The notes under the pieces: model-generated
What the model saw: only the letters and a program-made list of their open reading frames with translations
Database searches by the model: none
Told to the model about the DNA's origin: nothing
In this document: in pieces, positions 12,620 through 24,719 of the stretch
How the letters are laid out: each line of letters opens with the position of its first letter
How positions within the stretch are numbered: the first letter of the stretch is position 1
Made by a program: the position numbers and the translations under genes
From: Pseudisothecium myosuroides
Lineage: Eukaryota; Streptophyta; Bryopsida; Hypnales; Lembophyllaceae
NCBI GenBank assembly: GCA_951799445.1
Contig: OX637287.1
Location: 33,870,224 to 33,934,223 of the forward strand
Reading direction: 5' to 3'
DNA: 64,000 nucleotides

Positions 12620-15600
12620 AGGAGCGGAAACGTAACCGAAGCACGCGGGCAGAGCGAAATGAGAGAGAAACAGCCGCTGCGTCGCCGGGACTTCGCGAAT
12701 TGGGGCACGAGAATTCGACAAATGCGGGCAGAACGGAAGAAAGGGAGGTGCACTGTCTTGTGGAGGAAGGCAAGGTGGTGAGCACCTTCTCGAGAAAAGG
12801 AGCGGCTTTGATTCATGGGCACACGGGGTTTTGAAAACTCGGTTGCTGGTGCTGTTGGTTTCTGCAACAATTTGTTGTAAACGACCTCAGGCTCTCTGGG
12901 ACTCGGGTTCCATTTCGGTTTCTAGGGTTTAATCTCGGATCTTGCGCGGGGGTTCGAGTTTTCTAGCTTGGTTGCTGTTGCCCGCGTGAGCAGAATCGGA
13001 TTTGCTGTTGCCTTTGCAGTGGAGAAGGCTTCGGTTGAGGAATTGTTTCTGTTGGTGTGAGTTGGGGGTTTTTGAGCCGTGGCTCGTTTTAGGGTTTGGG
13101 GGGTCTCGAGGCGTCCAAGCTTGGGAGCAGCATGGCGGAGCGCAACGGGGACGGGAAGGGCGGGGCCGGGGCCGGGGTGCAGATCAACTTGGAGTCGTAC
13201 GGCAAGCGCTTGAAGCTGCTGAACAACAAGTGGAAGGAACACAAGAAGGAGATGTGGGGAGGTGCGGACGCCATCGCCGTCGTGACGCCTCCCGCGTCCG
13301 AGGATCTGCGGTACCTGAAGTCGACCGCATTGCACATTTGGCTGCTGGGGTACGAGTTTCCGGAGACGGTGATGGTGTTCATGCCCGGCGCTCTGCACTT
13401 CGTGTGCAGCTCGAAGAAGGCGGGTCACCTGGAGGACTTGCAGAAGTCTTCGAAGATGCTGACGGGCGTGGACATTCACATTCACGTGAAGGAGCGTAAG
13501 CAGGACGGCAGCTCGCAGATGAGCGCGGTTCTGGAGTCCGTGAAGGGTTCGAGCAAGAGCAAGAGCCCTGTGATCGGCGTGCTTTCTCGCGAGGCGACCG
13601 AGGGTCCGCTGATGGAGAAGTGGGCGGAGTGCTTGTCCGGTTCGGGGTGTGCCACTGTGGACGTTTCGGGTGGCTTTTCTGAGATTTTCGCCGTGAAGGA
13701 CGAGGTAATTGTCGTGCCTGTCAGTTTTGGACGTCTTTGTGGGCCGCCATTTTGAGATTTTTCGGATTCGAGCCCTGGTTGGGTGATGGAGGGGTTTTGG
13801 TGGGCGAATGAGAGAATGCTGGTGCCATTCGGGGTGTCCGGAGCCCGTTGCAATCTTGGTCACCCCCCTCTCAGCTGCGCCTCGCTGCTTCTGAGTTTTT
13901 ATTTGGATTATGTGTGAATCGGTGGATGCATGAACGTGGTGTTTGGTGCCGGTCGGTGTTGAGTCGCAGCGGAATGCGTGTGTTTTTCTGTTGTGTCTCG
14001 TTGTCTTATCCATGTGCGTGTTGAATCGTGTTGGATGTGTGGCAGGAGGAGCTTTCGAACATCAAGAATGCCTCCCAATTGAGCGCTGCGGTGCTAAAGT
14101 CTTTCGTGGTTCCGAAGCTGGAAGTGATCATCGACGAGGAGAAGAAGGTGACGCACGCGGAGCTGATGGAGAACACGGAGAACGTGATCACGAACCCCGG
14201 TAAGTATGTGAAGTTGAAGGCGGAGGACGTGGACATCTGCTACCCTCCTGTTTTCCAGAGCGGCGGTGTGTTCGATCTGAAGCCGAGCGCGGTGAGCAAC
14301 GAGGAGCCTCTGTACTACGACGCTTTGGGTGTGATTCTTTGCGCGATCGGCGCTCGTTTCCGTTCGTACTGTTCGAACGTGGCGCGTTCGATCATGATCG
14401 ACGCGGACAAGACTCAGGAGAAGGCTTACAAGATTCTGTTGAAAGCTCACGAGGCTGCGATCGGCGCCTTGCGTCCTGGCAATGCGATGTCTGCCGCGTA
14501 CAAGGCTGCTCACGCCGTGGTGGAGTCTGGAGGGTCGGAGTTTCTGCCTTACTTCACGAAGAATGCTGGTACGGGGATCGGTATCGAGTTTCGCGAGTCG
14601 GGTCTGACTCTGAACGGCAAGAACGATCGCGTGATCCGCGCGGGCATGGTGTTCAACGTGTCTCTGGGTTTCCACAACTTGTCTACGGAGTCTCGTCATC
14701 CGAAGTCTAAGACTTTTTCTCTGTTGCTTGCGGACACTGCGATCGTGTTGGAGAAGGGCGCTCCCGAGGTGCCAACTCTGAAGTGTTCCAAGACTTACAC
14801 GGACATCGCTTATTCGTTCAAGGACGACGAGGAGGAGGAGGAGGTGAAGGTGGAATCGAAGCCTAAGGTGAAATCGGAGCCGAATGGTTCGATCGAGCCT
14901 GCGGTGCGCATGGCGACTCTTCGATCGGACAATCAGGAGCAGACGAAAGAAGAGGTGCTTTTTCCTGAGCTGTGCTGAGTGTCCTGATGCTTTTTTTAAG
15001 TGGTTTGTTGACAGTTTTTGTCATTTTATGTTGGAGACTTGTGCGAGTGATTTCGAGGTTGGTTTCGATTGTTGGTTGACCTTCGCGTGTTCTGTCTGGG
15101 TGTGTTGGTTGAATTTCCGGCGTGCTTTGGTCCGTTTTTTTGAGTGTGGATGTGATGTTTGACAAGCGCTTGTAATCTTGCGTGTGTTTTCGTGCACCAG
15201 CAACGACGTCAGCACCAAGCCGAGTTAGCGCGTCAGAAGAACGAGGAGACGGCCCGGAGGCTGGCGTCTGGAGGTTTGGGTTCCGGTGAGGGTCAAGGTC
15301 CGAACAAGTCCACTGGTGACATCGTGGCCTACCGAAACGTGGACGACATCCCCGCTCGTGAGCTGAAGATTCACGTAAGTGGAAGTCGCAGTGACGATGG
15401 TTTTTTAGGTTTGTGGATCATTGGAAGCTTGTAGCACGGTGATGGCTGTAGTGTGGTCGTTTCTGATGGTGACGGGGGATGTCTGGTAGGATTGGGCTGA
15501 GGCTTGGCGTCTTGCATGAGCATAGGTGAGCGGGAACGAATTTTCTGACTTGCCTGTTTTGTGGATGCAGGTGGATCAGAAGAACGAAGCCGTTTTGCTC

Positions 15601-18600
15601 CCGATTTATGGTTTGCTGGTGCCGTTTCACATCGCCACCGTGAAGAGCGTGACGAGTCAACAGGATGGCGGTCATTCGTACATCCGGATCATCTTCAACG
15701 TTCCCGGAGCGGGTTTCGGTCCGAACGACGTCCCGACGAAGAAGTTTCCTGCTTCTATTTACGTGAAGGAGGTTTCTTTCCGTTCGAACGACACCCGTCA
15801 TTCTTACCAGGTGGTGCAGCTGATCAAGACTCTTCGTCGTCAGGTGGCTCAACGTGAGTCGGAACGCGCGGAGCGTGCCACTTTGGTGACCCAAGAGCGT
15901 CTCCAGACCTCGAAGGGCCGACCCATCAGGTACGTTTTGGCCTTGGGATGTGGTTGGAAGTTTTTTTTTGTTTTGGGGAGTGTACTTGCTGATTCTATTG
16001 TGGGCAGGTGGTTTCGAGGTGAGAAGGCGGACCAGTCTTGATTTGGTTCCATGTCATCTGTTTTGAGTTGACTTTTGGTGGGGACGTTCCGGAGTCTCTC
16101 TTTTGGAGAGGTGTGTGATTGTTAGATAGGAATGGGGCTCACAATAGTTCCGAGGTGCACATGCTTGGGGGTGTAAGGCGGTTTGTTGATGTTTGGTTAT
16201 TTGGGATTTCTGCGATCCTGGATCGATGTGTGTGGTTCGTTGGGGAGTCCTTGTGGAGGGAGCACATATCCTGGCGTGCAATTGGGTCCGTTTGGTTTGG
16301 GTCCATTGTAGCGTGTGCAACTGCATCTGATTGGGCTTGCGGTTGTGCCTGTCAGGTTGTCTGATCTTTGGATCCGACCTGCGTTTGGGGGTCGTGGGAG
16401 GAAAATGAGCGGCACATTGGAGGCTCATACGAACGGTCTCCGTTACTCGACGATGCGTCAGGAAGAGAGAGTGGATGTGATGTACCGCAACATCAAGCAT
16501 GCGTTTTTCCAGCCCGCGGAGAAGGAAATGATCACGCTGGTCCACTTCCACTTGCATAACTACATCATGGTGGGAACGAAGAAGACGAAGGACGTGCAAT
16601 TTTATGTGGAGGTACGTGCGTGGGTTTGGGTCGGCGTTGGCAAGTTCTGGTCTTAGTTGCTGGGGATTTTATTGGTTTCTGACTCCAGTTTATTACTGGT
16701 GATGCTTGGTGTTGCTAGCTGTGATGCTTGACTTGTAGTGCATTAAGGTTGGGTGTATGTGAAAAAAGTTGTTGTCCCGGTGTGGAGCCTTGTTTCCGTG
16801 GACCGTTTTATCGTCGGGTACTTTGGGTTTAGGCCGGATGGGTGTGCTGTGTGGTGGATTGTTGGAAACCAGGGTTTATTTTTGAGGTGGCGTTGTTGTG
16901 CACAGGTGATGGAGGTGGTTCAGACGCTCGGGGGCAACCGTCGTTCGATGATGGACCCGGACGAGATCGAGGAAGAGCAGCAGGAGAGAAACCGTCGCAA
17001 CAAGATCAACAAGGAGTTCGAGGCGTTCGTGAAGCGTATGGCCGAGCTGTGGGACCAGCCGCCGTGGCGTGAGCTGGACCTGGAGTTCGACATTCCTTTC
17101 CGCGAGCTGGGTTTCCACGGTGTGCCGAACAAGTCTTCGGCGTTCATCGTGCCTACGGTGAACTGCCTGGTGGAGCTGATCGAGACGCCGTTTCTTGTGG
17201 TGAGCCTGAACGACATCGAGATCGTGAATCTGGAGCGCGTGGGTTTAGGTCAGAAGGCGTTCGACATGGCGATCGTGTTCAAGGACTTCAAGCGCGACGT
17301 TTTGCGCATCGACGCCGTCCCTTCGACCTCTCTGGACGGCATCAAGGAGTGGCTGAACTCGATGAACATCAAGTACTACGAGAGTCGTATGAATCTGAAC
17401 TGGCGTCCTATTTTGAAGACAATTCTGGAGGTGAGGTCCCGGTTGTTGTAGTTTTATGGACTTGTGCGTGTCGCGTGAGGCTTTGTTAGTCCTTGTGCAC
17501 CAGATTAGTATTGGGTCGTAGAATGTTAAGTTGGGAAAGTCCCTGATGAGGAGCAATGTATGAGACTAGACTCGGGAGTGTGAAGGTGGTTTCTTGGGGT
17601 TGCATGGACGGATGCCGGACCGGATGGTTTGGAACTCATTTTGATGTTTTAAGAGATTTTTTGATTGGTCGGTTCTCTATTTGCATGCTCGAGGTGGTGA
17701 GAACGTGAGCTTTATTCCGGACTTGGGATTGGTTCATGTGTTTGGGCTGTTATCGTGGTGCTAATGGGAAAGCTTGTGGTTGTTGATCCCGCAGGACCCG
17801 GACAAGTTCATCGAGGACGGTGGGTGGGAGTTTCTGAACATGGAGGCCAGTGATTCGGACTCGGAGAAGTCGGAAGAATCCGACGAGGGTTATGAACCAT
17901 CTGACGTGGAAGTGGTTTCGGAGTCGGAAGACGGTGACTCCGACGACGAATCGGTGGTGGAGTCCGATGACGACGAGGTGTGTCTTCGTTTGAGCTCATG
18001 CTTGATTTGGGCGGCGTGTGGACTGTTTTTTGTGGGAACGTTGGTTTGGTTGTGGGTTGTGACGGCGTGTTGTGAGGGAACAGGTGTGAGTTTAGAAAGT
18101 GCTAAGCATGAATGGGTGTTTGTTTGTTTCAGGAAGAGGAGGCGGAGGACAGCGAGGAGGAGGAAGGTCTGACTTGGGACCAACTGGAAGAGAAGGCGAA
18201 GCGCGAGGACAAGATGAACGGCGAGGAAGAGGACAGCGAGGACGAACGGCATCGTAATCGGAAGAAGGTCGCCGGCAAGAGCAGGATGCCGGATCCTCGA
18301 GACTCGAAACGCGGCATGCCCCACAAGAGGCCGAAAATGAGGTGACGTTAATTTCGAGTCGACGTGGGCCATCGAGTTCAGATGCCTGTGGTGCACGATC
18401 TCGACTTCGTTGCTGCCTTCTGGGCGACTGATATTGAGTAAATGTTAGCCCTTGAGAGAGAAGCAGGTAGGGTAGTCGAGTATTTTTCATTCGTATCTGG
18501 ACGGAGCTGAGAGACACTCCGCATGACCTGTTGCTTTCATTCCTTATTTTGAGGCTTTGTTTTTGTGCTTGGTGATGCGCTCCCAGGCACGAGAGGGCAT

Positions 18601-18850
18601 GCGGATTAGAGTTTTGCCTGACGAAGTGGAGTTCGTTATTGGGAGACGCAGGAAGGTTTAGTTGGAACTGATTAGTGGAGTTCCTCTTTGTTATTGTACA
18701 AAAAGAATGAGAGTGAGGAAGGGAGAGCGAGATGGAGAGGGTGTTACCTTTTATTTGACTATCCGTGGAGCTACACTTCACGGTAACGGGCGTCCGGTAG
18801 TAAGCTTCGTGAGTGGATTGCAGTGCACTGGTTTATTCAATTATCATAGT
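12620..18850 (+). repeat. Right arm of SPT16 inverted duplication
   Basis: Reverse-complement partner of 1210-7470. It includes the 5' flank (for example the CAACAATTTGTTGTAA block near 12866), the whole gene, and the 3' flank up to the TTACCTTTTATTTGAC block near 18745. Introns differ from the left arm by small indels and substitutions. Confidence 0.9.
13132..18345 (+). CDS. SPT16: SPT16, large subunit of FACT histone chaperone (copy 2)
   Basis: Coding exons 13132-13704, 14046-14954, 15201-15374, 15571-15929, 16356-16611, 16906-17430, 17795-17977 and 18133-18345. Introns fit GT-AG, and exon lengths equal those of copy 1 exactly (3192 nt, 1063 aa). Exon 4 ends in phase 2 and exon 5 opens with G, rebuilding an Arg codon in PIRLSDLW. 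Domain order is as in copy 1: aminopeptidase-like lobe, M24-like domain, middle domain, PH-like modules, an Asp/Glu/Ser tail and a Lys/Arg-rich terminus that may serve nuclear import. The only amino-acid difference seen is Asn529 for Ser529. Nucleotide differences in the exon segments compared run at about 3 percent and are silent. The reading frame is intact, so both copies look functional; transcription cannot be judged here. Confidence 0.95.
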
Positions 18851-19084
18851 GCGTGTGACACTAATGTACATGACTCGCTAGTTGTAGTATACTTAAATTT
18901 GAATGATGACGCCCTTTTTACCGTTGCTGTGAAACGTTATGAAGTTGGAAATATGTGAAAATCACTGTTTGGAAGAGAACAGAATCGTGTACCGGTATTT
19001 ATTCAGGACGTTCAGGTGATGTAAATGTTGACTAGTGTAGCCCTGTGCCGTTGCCACACCCAAAACAAAAGTAAAAGTCATTTA

Positions 19085-19370
19085 AAAAACAAAAATATCT
19101 CGAAAACCCATAACTTTCCCATTGTAGGTCCAAATGTCACAAAACAAAGCCCATGCATCCCTCCTCGCCGAGGGCTTTCCAACGGTATCAAGAATGTGAG
19201 AATTTGACACACGGTTTAAAAGATACACAATTTAGCATAATTTGATAATTTTTAAGAACCCAAAATAACTCAAAAATCAATAACTTTCCCTCCGTAGGTC
19301 CAAATGCCATGAAACCAAGCCCGTGCACCCCTCCTCGCCGAGGGCTTTCCGATGGTACCAAGCACGCCAC
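19085..19370. repeat. Tandem pair of about 110-bp blocks, spaced about 175 bp
   Basis: Blocks at about 19085-19200 and 19260-19370 share CATAACTTTCCC, GTAGGTCCAAATG and CCTCCTCGCCGAGGGCTTTCC in the same order. The CTCGCCGAG core is nearly self-complementary. The function is unknown. Confidence 0.8.
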
Positions 19371-19404
19371 TGGGGGATGCACGGTCCGAGAGATCTCAAC
19401 GTGA

Positions 19405-19446
19405 CAAACAAAACAAAACAAACAAACAAACAAACAAAACAAACAA
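19405..19446. repeat. (AAAC)n microsatellite
   Basis: A run of AAAC/AAAAC units about 40 bp long, directly after the tandem blocks. Confidence 0.85.
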
Positions 19447-19900
19447 CTTGTCTTAAGGTGTGGATTTGTGGCGAATGTGGATAATGCTTTGCATGCTCAT
19501 TTTATTCAGTTGTGATTAGAATACCCCATTGTGGAATTTGGACCTTTTGGGCGTTGCACAGAGTTTATTTAGACTTATTAGACTAAAATCCCTTCACCCC
19601 TAAAGGATAACTGTCCCCAGAATAGACATTTGAAAATTCGGGCAAGTCACCTTGAAGTCAATTTTGAATGGATTGTTTCGAAATTTTGACACTAGGTGTA
19701 GACATGTATCCCATTTGAGAGAATATTTTTTTTTTATCGGGTGCCTTAAACAAAAGTTATATTGCCCAAAATAATTTGGATACAATTAGGGCATCTTCCG
19801 GGCATCTTTTTTTGCACCTCACCTACTTTAGAAATTTGGCATGAATGTAATTAAAATGATGTAGTATGAAATTGTGTTAAAAAATAGTTCTAAAACACTA

Positions 19901-20469
19901 CTACCTTCGTCCCAAAATGATCTTCTTGTTGGACAAAATATTCCAAATTAAGGCAAATAATTAACATTTAAAAAATCCATTTTGCGCTAAAAGTAGAGTT
20001 TGGTGTACTCCTAGCATTTTGGAAACTTTCAGTTTCAAAGCCCTTTTTCAAAATGTAGTTTTGGAATATTGAAAAATAGAATTTTTTGGTCATTTTCAAA
20101 GATCACTAGTGGTCAATTAATTGTTGAGTGTGAGGTCATCATTTTGTAGGCATTTAGTATATGCCTAAACCCATGTGTGGCCCTTTGTTCTAGTTCCCAA
20201 AGCTTCATCTCCTTCAATTGGGCAATATTCAAAGAGATGCAAAAAATTAGAACGAACAATGTTGACTGACCCCATTATTCATTTTATTTGTCTTTTGACT
20301 AATGATTGCATGAATGGAGGGAAAACTATTACTTGGAGTTATTTTGTTGGTCCCAAATAGCAATTAGTGCCAAATTTAACCAGTTTGTAAGGTCACAAAG
20401 TGCAACAGGAAGATCATTTTGGGACAAAAAATTAAGGCCAAGAGGATGATCATTTTGGGACAGAGGGAG
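19901..20469. mobile_element. Stowaway-like MITE (Tc1/mariner type)
   Basis: The left end is CTACCTTCGTCCCAAAATGA. The right end in reverse complement is CTCCCTCTGTCCCAAAATGA. Both are flanked by TA (19899-19900 and 20470-20471). The termini match the CTCCCTCCGTCCCAAAAT style of plant Stowaway elements. The 569-bp interior has no transposase. The right end carries a second internal GATCATTTTGGGACA about 40 bp inside the terminal one. Confidence 0.85.
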
Positions 20470-20471
20470 TA

Positions 20472-22776
20472 CTATATAAGAAGGCTACAACGTTAATTAT
20501 GTCAATTGGTTAGGATATCTTGATTTACACAATTTATAATTGTTGTGTGTTGATTATTGAACTTTTAAAGAATGGAAAATACTAGTGCCAAGGTGTACTG
20601 CCATTTTGTAATGTGGGTGAATATGAGGTTTACTTTTTGTGGGCCATACTAGAATTATTTTGCCTCCCAAACTTTGAATTATCACATGCACTATTCTTAA
20701 TTGTTTGGATTTCATATGTAATTTCTTTGTTCATAATAGGTTGTTCCTTCAATTCTCAACTGTATAATTTGTTTAATCTCCCGTATATATATATATGTTG
20801 GACTCATACTTGTTACGTCCAATTATGAAAAGAGTCTCCAAAGTTTACATATACATTTTTGTAATTGGTTCTTGGTTCTCATTGAATAAGATATTTACTC
20901 ATGTCATCATTCCCAAGAGTTTTTGACATTTCAAATTATGCAACTTAGGATTCGCATTATTTTCAAGACTTCCTACATTATAGGGCGACATTTAGATCTC
21001 ACGTTCCAATTAAATTTTGTGTCTTCTCATTTATGGAATTTTCATCCAACCTACTCATTGTCCCTATGCTTTTTTTTAATACCAAAACCAACTTCCTGTG
21101 GTCAACTAAAATTTGTACAAATTTAATTTACAATTGGACTACAATGAACTACTAGTTGTTGAATTGATTTACTTTATCAACCTATATATTCTCCTAAATT
21201 GCATTTGTTCCCACCCCAATTCAACAACAATACAAGCACATCCTAATTTCAATTACATATTCCCTACCGAGGAGCCCAATATAATGAGCAATTTAGACTC
21301 TACTTTTCATGCTCCATTCAACATGCACTCACTAAAAATATTGCCCTACAACGTATACTTATGTTGTCCTTGTCCTGTAGTAAAACATGATACACTAAAA
21401 CGAAAAAGTTGAATCTAAATATATGTGAAATCCACTCATCAACATTCACATCATGTGATCATATCCAATCGAATGAAGAGCAATAAAAGTCTTCACTATT
21501 ATTCCTTCTATCAAATGAGAGATGTCAATGGTGGGAGAACAATCTCTTTCTTTCTGGTGTAGTCACTATTGTTTGGACACTTGGACTTTGTCTCCTTCTA
21601 CAACTGCAATTCAAGATAAACAATATGCGTTATAAACAATAGTGACTTGCAAAATACACGATGTTGCCAAAGTCTAGCTAAGGTCTTGGCTAAAGTAGAG
21701 CCACCCATTCCCAACCATTGACCCATATCCAACCTGTAGGTGCAGTTATTCCCAACCAAGGTTGGACCAGATTTTTTGAAGCTTAGAATGTGCATTAGAA
21801 GGGATTTGGGGTCAAGAAAGGGCCGTTTCAGGCCCGTTCCCCAATCTGTCCCCATGCTATGAACAGTGGTATGGGCTATTCGAAAAATATATTTAAAAAT
21901 AAAATAAAATTGAAAATCTGATGTGGCCAAAGTTCGGCCGTGTCACCTTGCTGCTGTGACGCAGTTCCAGATTTCGGGAACTCACCCAAACTTGTGGAGA
22001 ACTCATGGGAACTCGTGGCCCTTTAGAGGGCCCGAATTCTCTCTAATGGATTTTTTTCCCTTTTCAAGTTTGGAACTAATAAGTTCATGACACATGTCCT
22101 CAGTTGTGAGAAAGAAAGTAGGAAATAATGATTAGGTAAAAAGTTCTTGAGTGATCGGAATTGGAAGAGTCTAGACATTGGCCATGGGTTTGGAGCACTT
22201 TTTGCCTCCCAAAATTCATAGTAATTTAAGCTCAAATAATAGAATTACCAAATTTTTTGCAATCCCTATCATTTCTATTGATGCACCTCTAAAAATATTT
22301 GTTTTGCCTTGCACTACTCTAGATCATGTCGGAATTGCTTATTTGGTTGGTTATGGGTGGCTCTACCTTATGTCCTTGAATCTACAACATTGAAAACTGC
22401 AAATTTGGAGACATTGAAGGCATTATTATTCTATGTTATATATTCTAATTTTATTTGGTAGTCTATTCCACTCAAATTTCCACCTCCATCACCTTCTTCA
22501 TTTGTCTCCCTCAACCATTGCATTTCCTTCCTTCCTTCTTCGACACAATATTTTGACTTTTACAATAGCCTTGTTTATCGATGGATATACAAATCAGTAT
22601 GCAAATTGCTATTCATCTACAACATTGTGGTTTGCTCTGTTAAGATCAACACCTCCATCAACTTATTTTTTCCCTGAACTATTGTATTTCCTTCCTTGAC
22701 ATGCCATATTTGACAGTTACATTTAGCTTGTTGTACCAATACACGTGCAAATTAGTACTATGCATATTGTTTTTCA
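20472..22776. other. AT-rich intergenic DNA, no gene seen
   Basis: Only short frames without recognisable family features. No terminal repeats or tandem structures could be supported by reading. Confidence 0.5.
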
Positions 22777-22784
22777 CCCACAAT

Positions 22785-24158
22785 CTCGAGGGGTGCACTC
22801 TATAGGATGTTTGGTGGTACCGTGCATTCAAGCCCCTATTGCATGGGGGCTATATAGTTAAATTTTTTAAATTTCTATAGGGCTATATTTACCTAAATTT
22901 TTAAATTTGCCTTATTTTAGATACCCTACATTTCATTTAAAAAATTTTCTTGCACTAATTTTTTATACCCTATGTTCATTATAATTACAAATAATTGGCA
23001 AATTTCTTTCAAACGCTTTTTCAAACACTAGTGTTGTATTAAAGTTCATGGCATCAAACTACATATACAAAATTTTGTTGGAAACAACAAGAGGGAAATT
23101 GAATTCTAGTACTTGCAAACCAACAATGCTGAGTAAACGAACAAAAGTAGATTCAGTTATGAAGTACTTCCAAAATTAAATCTCAAGTGAAACATTTGTA
23201 ATACAAACTAGGCTAAAGCAAGAACAAGTGAGACATACAAAAGCTTGAGAATCGTACACAAACTTAAGAACCATACAAAAAGTATTCATTGCTAAATTCA
23301 AATCTGCATTCACTGTCAAATGTAGAGGGCAAAAATGACTAAATGTATTCACAAACACATCACAAAACACAAACACAGCACAAAGTACAAGCAGAGTTAT
23401 AATATCAGAATGCATAGTGCAGAATCGACTGCATGTGTTTACAAACACATCAAAAAAACATTTACAAAGTTCCAGAAATTCAAGGTTGTATAATGCTAGG
23501 GTTCATGTTCATAGGTTCAAAAAACAGCATGATAAAAAAACAAAACTAGTATTAACCAAACTTTGCAGCCTCTTCAAACTTGGAAACAAAATATCATCTA
23601 TCTCCAACGTGAATTCAACAAGAACCACCTGCATGTGAGAAATGCCACCCACATGAATGAAATGGAAGAAAAGCTACTCCGGATTCAAACTGTAATCACT
23701 CAACAGGGTAAGATTTAAGGGTTAGATTGTCACCTGAGACTGATGAATGCGGGGGAGCCTTCTCATCCACAATATCGTCATCCGGGGGAGCCTTCAACTA
23801 TTGAACCCACTTTGTAATTACTGTACAGTACAAAGATACTAAAAAGATACTAAGTCAAGCCTATACATTGGATCCCCACCTTCAGATACTTGTCTTAGAG
23901 TTATATACTGCCAAATACTGTAGCTCTAAAAAGTTCAGATTTTCTTTTTTTCTTTTTGGCAAGGCTATTGTAGAACTAAAAAATAAATCAAAATCTTTAT
24001 TATTAACAACCCTTCATTATTTATAATGACTCTAGATGAATTATGATGATGCTTATTTACTTCAAAGCCTTGTCTAAAATTTAGGACCACCCTAATTAAA
24101 ATAACCCTTCATTTGATCGCACGTCTCCAGCTAAATAAATAGGAGTGCACCCCTCGAG
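22785..24158. mobile_element. hAT-like non-autonomous element with 8-bp target duplication
   Basis: Perfect 16-bp terminal inverted repeats CTCGAGGGGTGCACTC bound 1374 bp. The octamer CCCACAAT lies directly outside both ends (22777-22784 and 24159-24166). An 8-bp duplication is typical of hAT transposons, and GGGGTGCA resembles hAT termini, though the usual CAGGG/TAGGG start is absent. No transposase was recognised. A short exon-like minus-strand frame at 23797-23696 is described under findings. Confidence 0.8.
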
Positions 24159-24166
24159 CCCACAAT

Positions 24167-24719
24167 ATATACTGTCGGCTATATTCAGCTATGATCAAAT
24201 TCAACCTCCACCCCCTTCTTGTTTTCCTAAGCCATACATCTTATTTCCTTCTTTTCTTTCCTTCTCATGTTCCATTTAATTTAACAAAATTGTACCCATT
24301 GTATTAAGGTGGAAGTGAACGGCCACACCACACCAATGATTCACGGTCAAAAGTCCTACAACAACAATTTCCTCACCTATGGTTGTGTGCACGTCTTCAA
24401 AGTGGCCATCAATACCCAACTTGCATCCTAAGCTCCAGCTAGAACCTTTAATCCCCCATTTGGTACCCAATTGGCAACTACTTCTCAACCTGTCTACTCC
24501 AATTCCAACTACAGCTTCCAAATTCTCCATATTTCTCCCTTTGCTTCTACATTTTGCAATTGCAAGAGAGTGTGGACTTGCCATTTGGCTAGTTTGTGGT
24601 GCACCTTCCACCTAGAAAGGATGACAATGGAAGTCAATTGCAACAATGCGGGAGGTTGGATCCTCTCTAGTTGCACTTGAGGTTGGCGTACCAGTTGAGC
24701 TTTGATATGAAGCCATAAG
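24167..24719. other. Intergenic DNA, no supported gene
   Basis: A minus-strand open frame of 111 codons (24611-24276) lies in somewhat GC-richer DNA, but its product matches no family I recognise and its antisense strand is also open. It is not called as a gene. Confidence 0.4.

Larger units (their letters stand above)
18851..19900. other. Intergenic DNA with a tandem repeat and microsatellite
   Basis: No gene recognised. It contains a duplicated block at 19085-19370 and an (AAAC)n tract at 19405-19446, listed separately. A CACCCCTAAAGG motif at 19595 resembles a degraded end of the TTAA-type elements, but no partner end was found. Confidence 0.5.

Noticed and set aside
13865..13957. Copy-specific indels in SPT16 intron 1 as a possible regulatory RNA
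   Set aside because: The sequence shows only ordinary intron divergence; no conserved hairpin or RNA-gene signature was seen.
24276..24611. 111-codon minus-strand open frame
   Set aside because: No recognisable family, the opposite strand is equally open, and there is no splice or promoter context.
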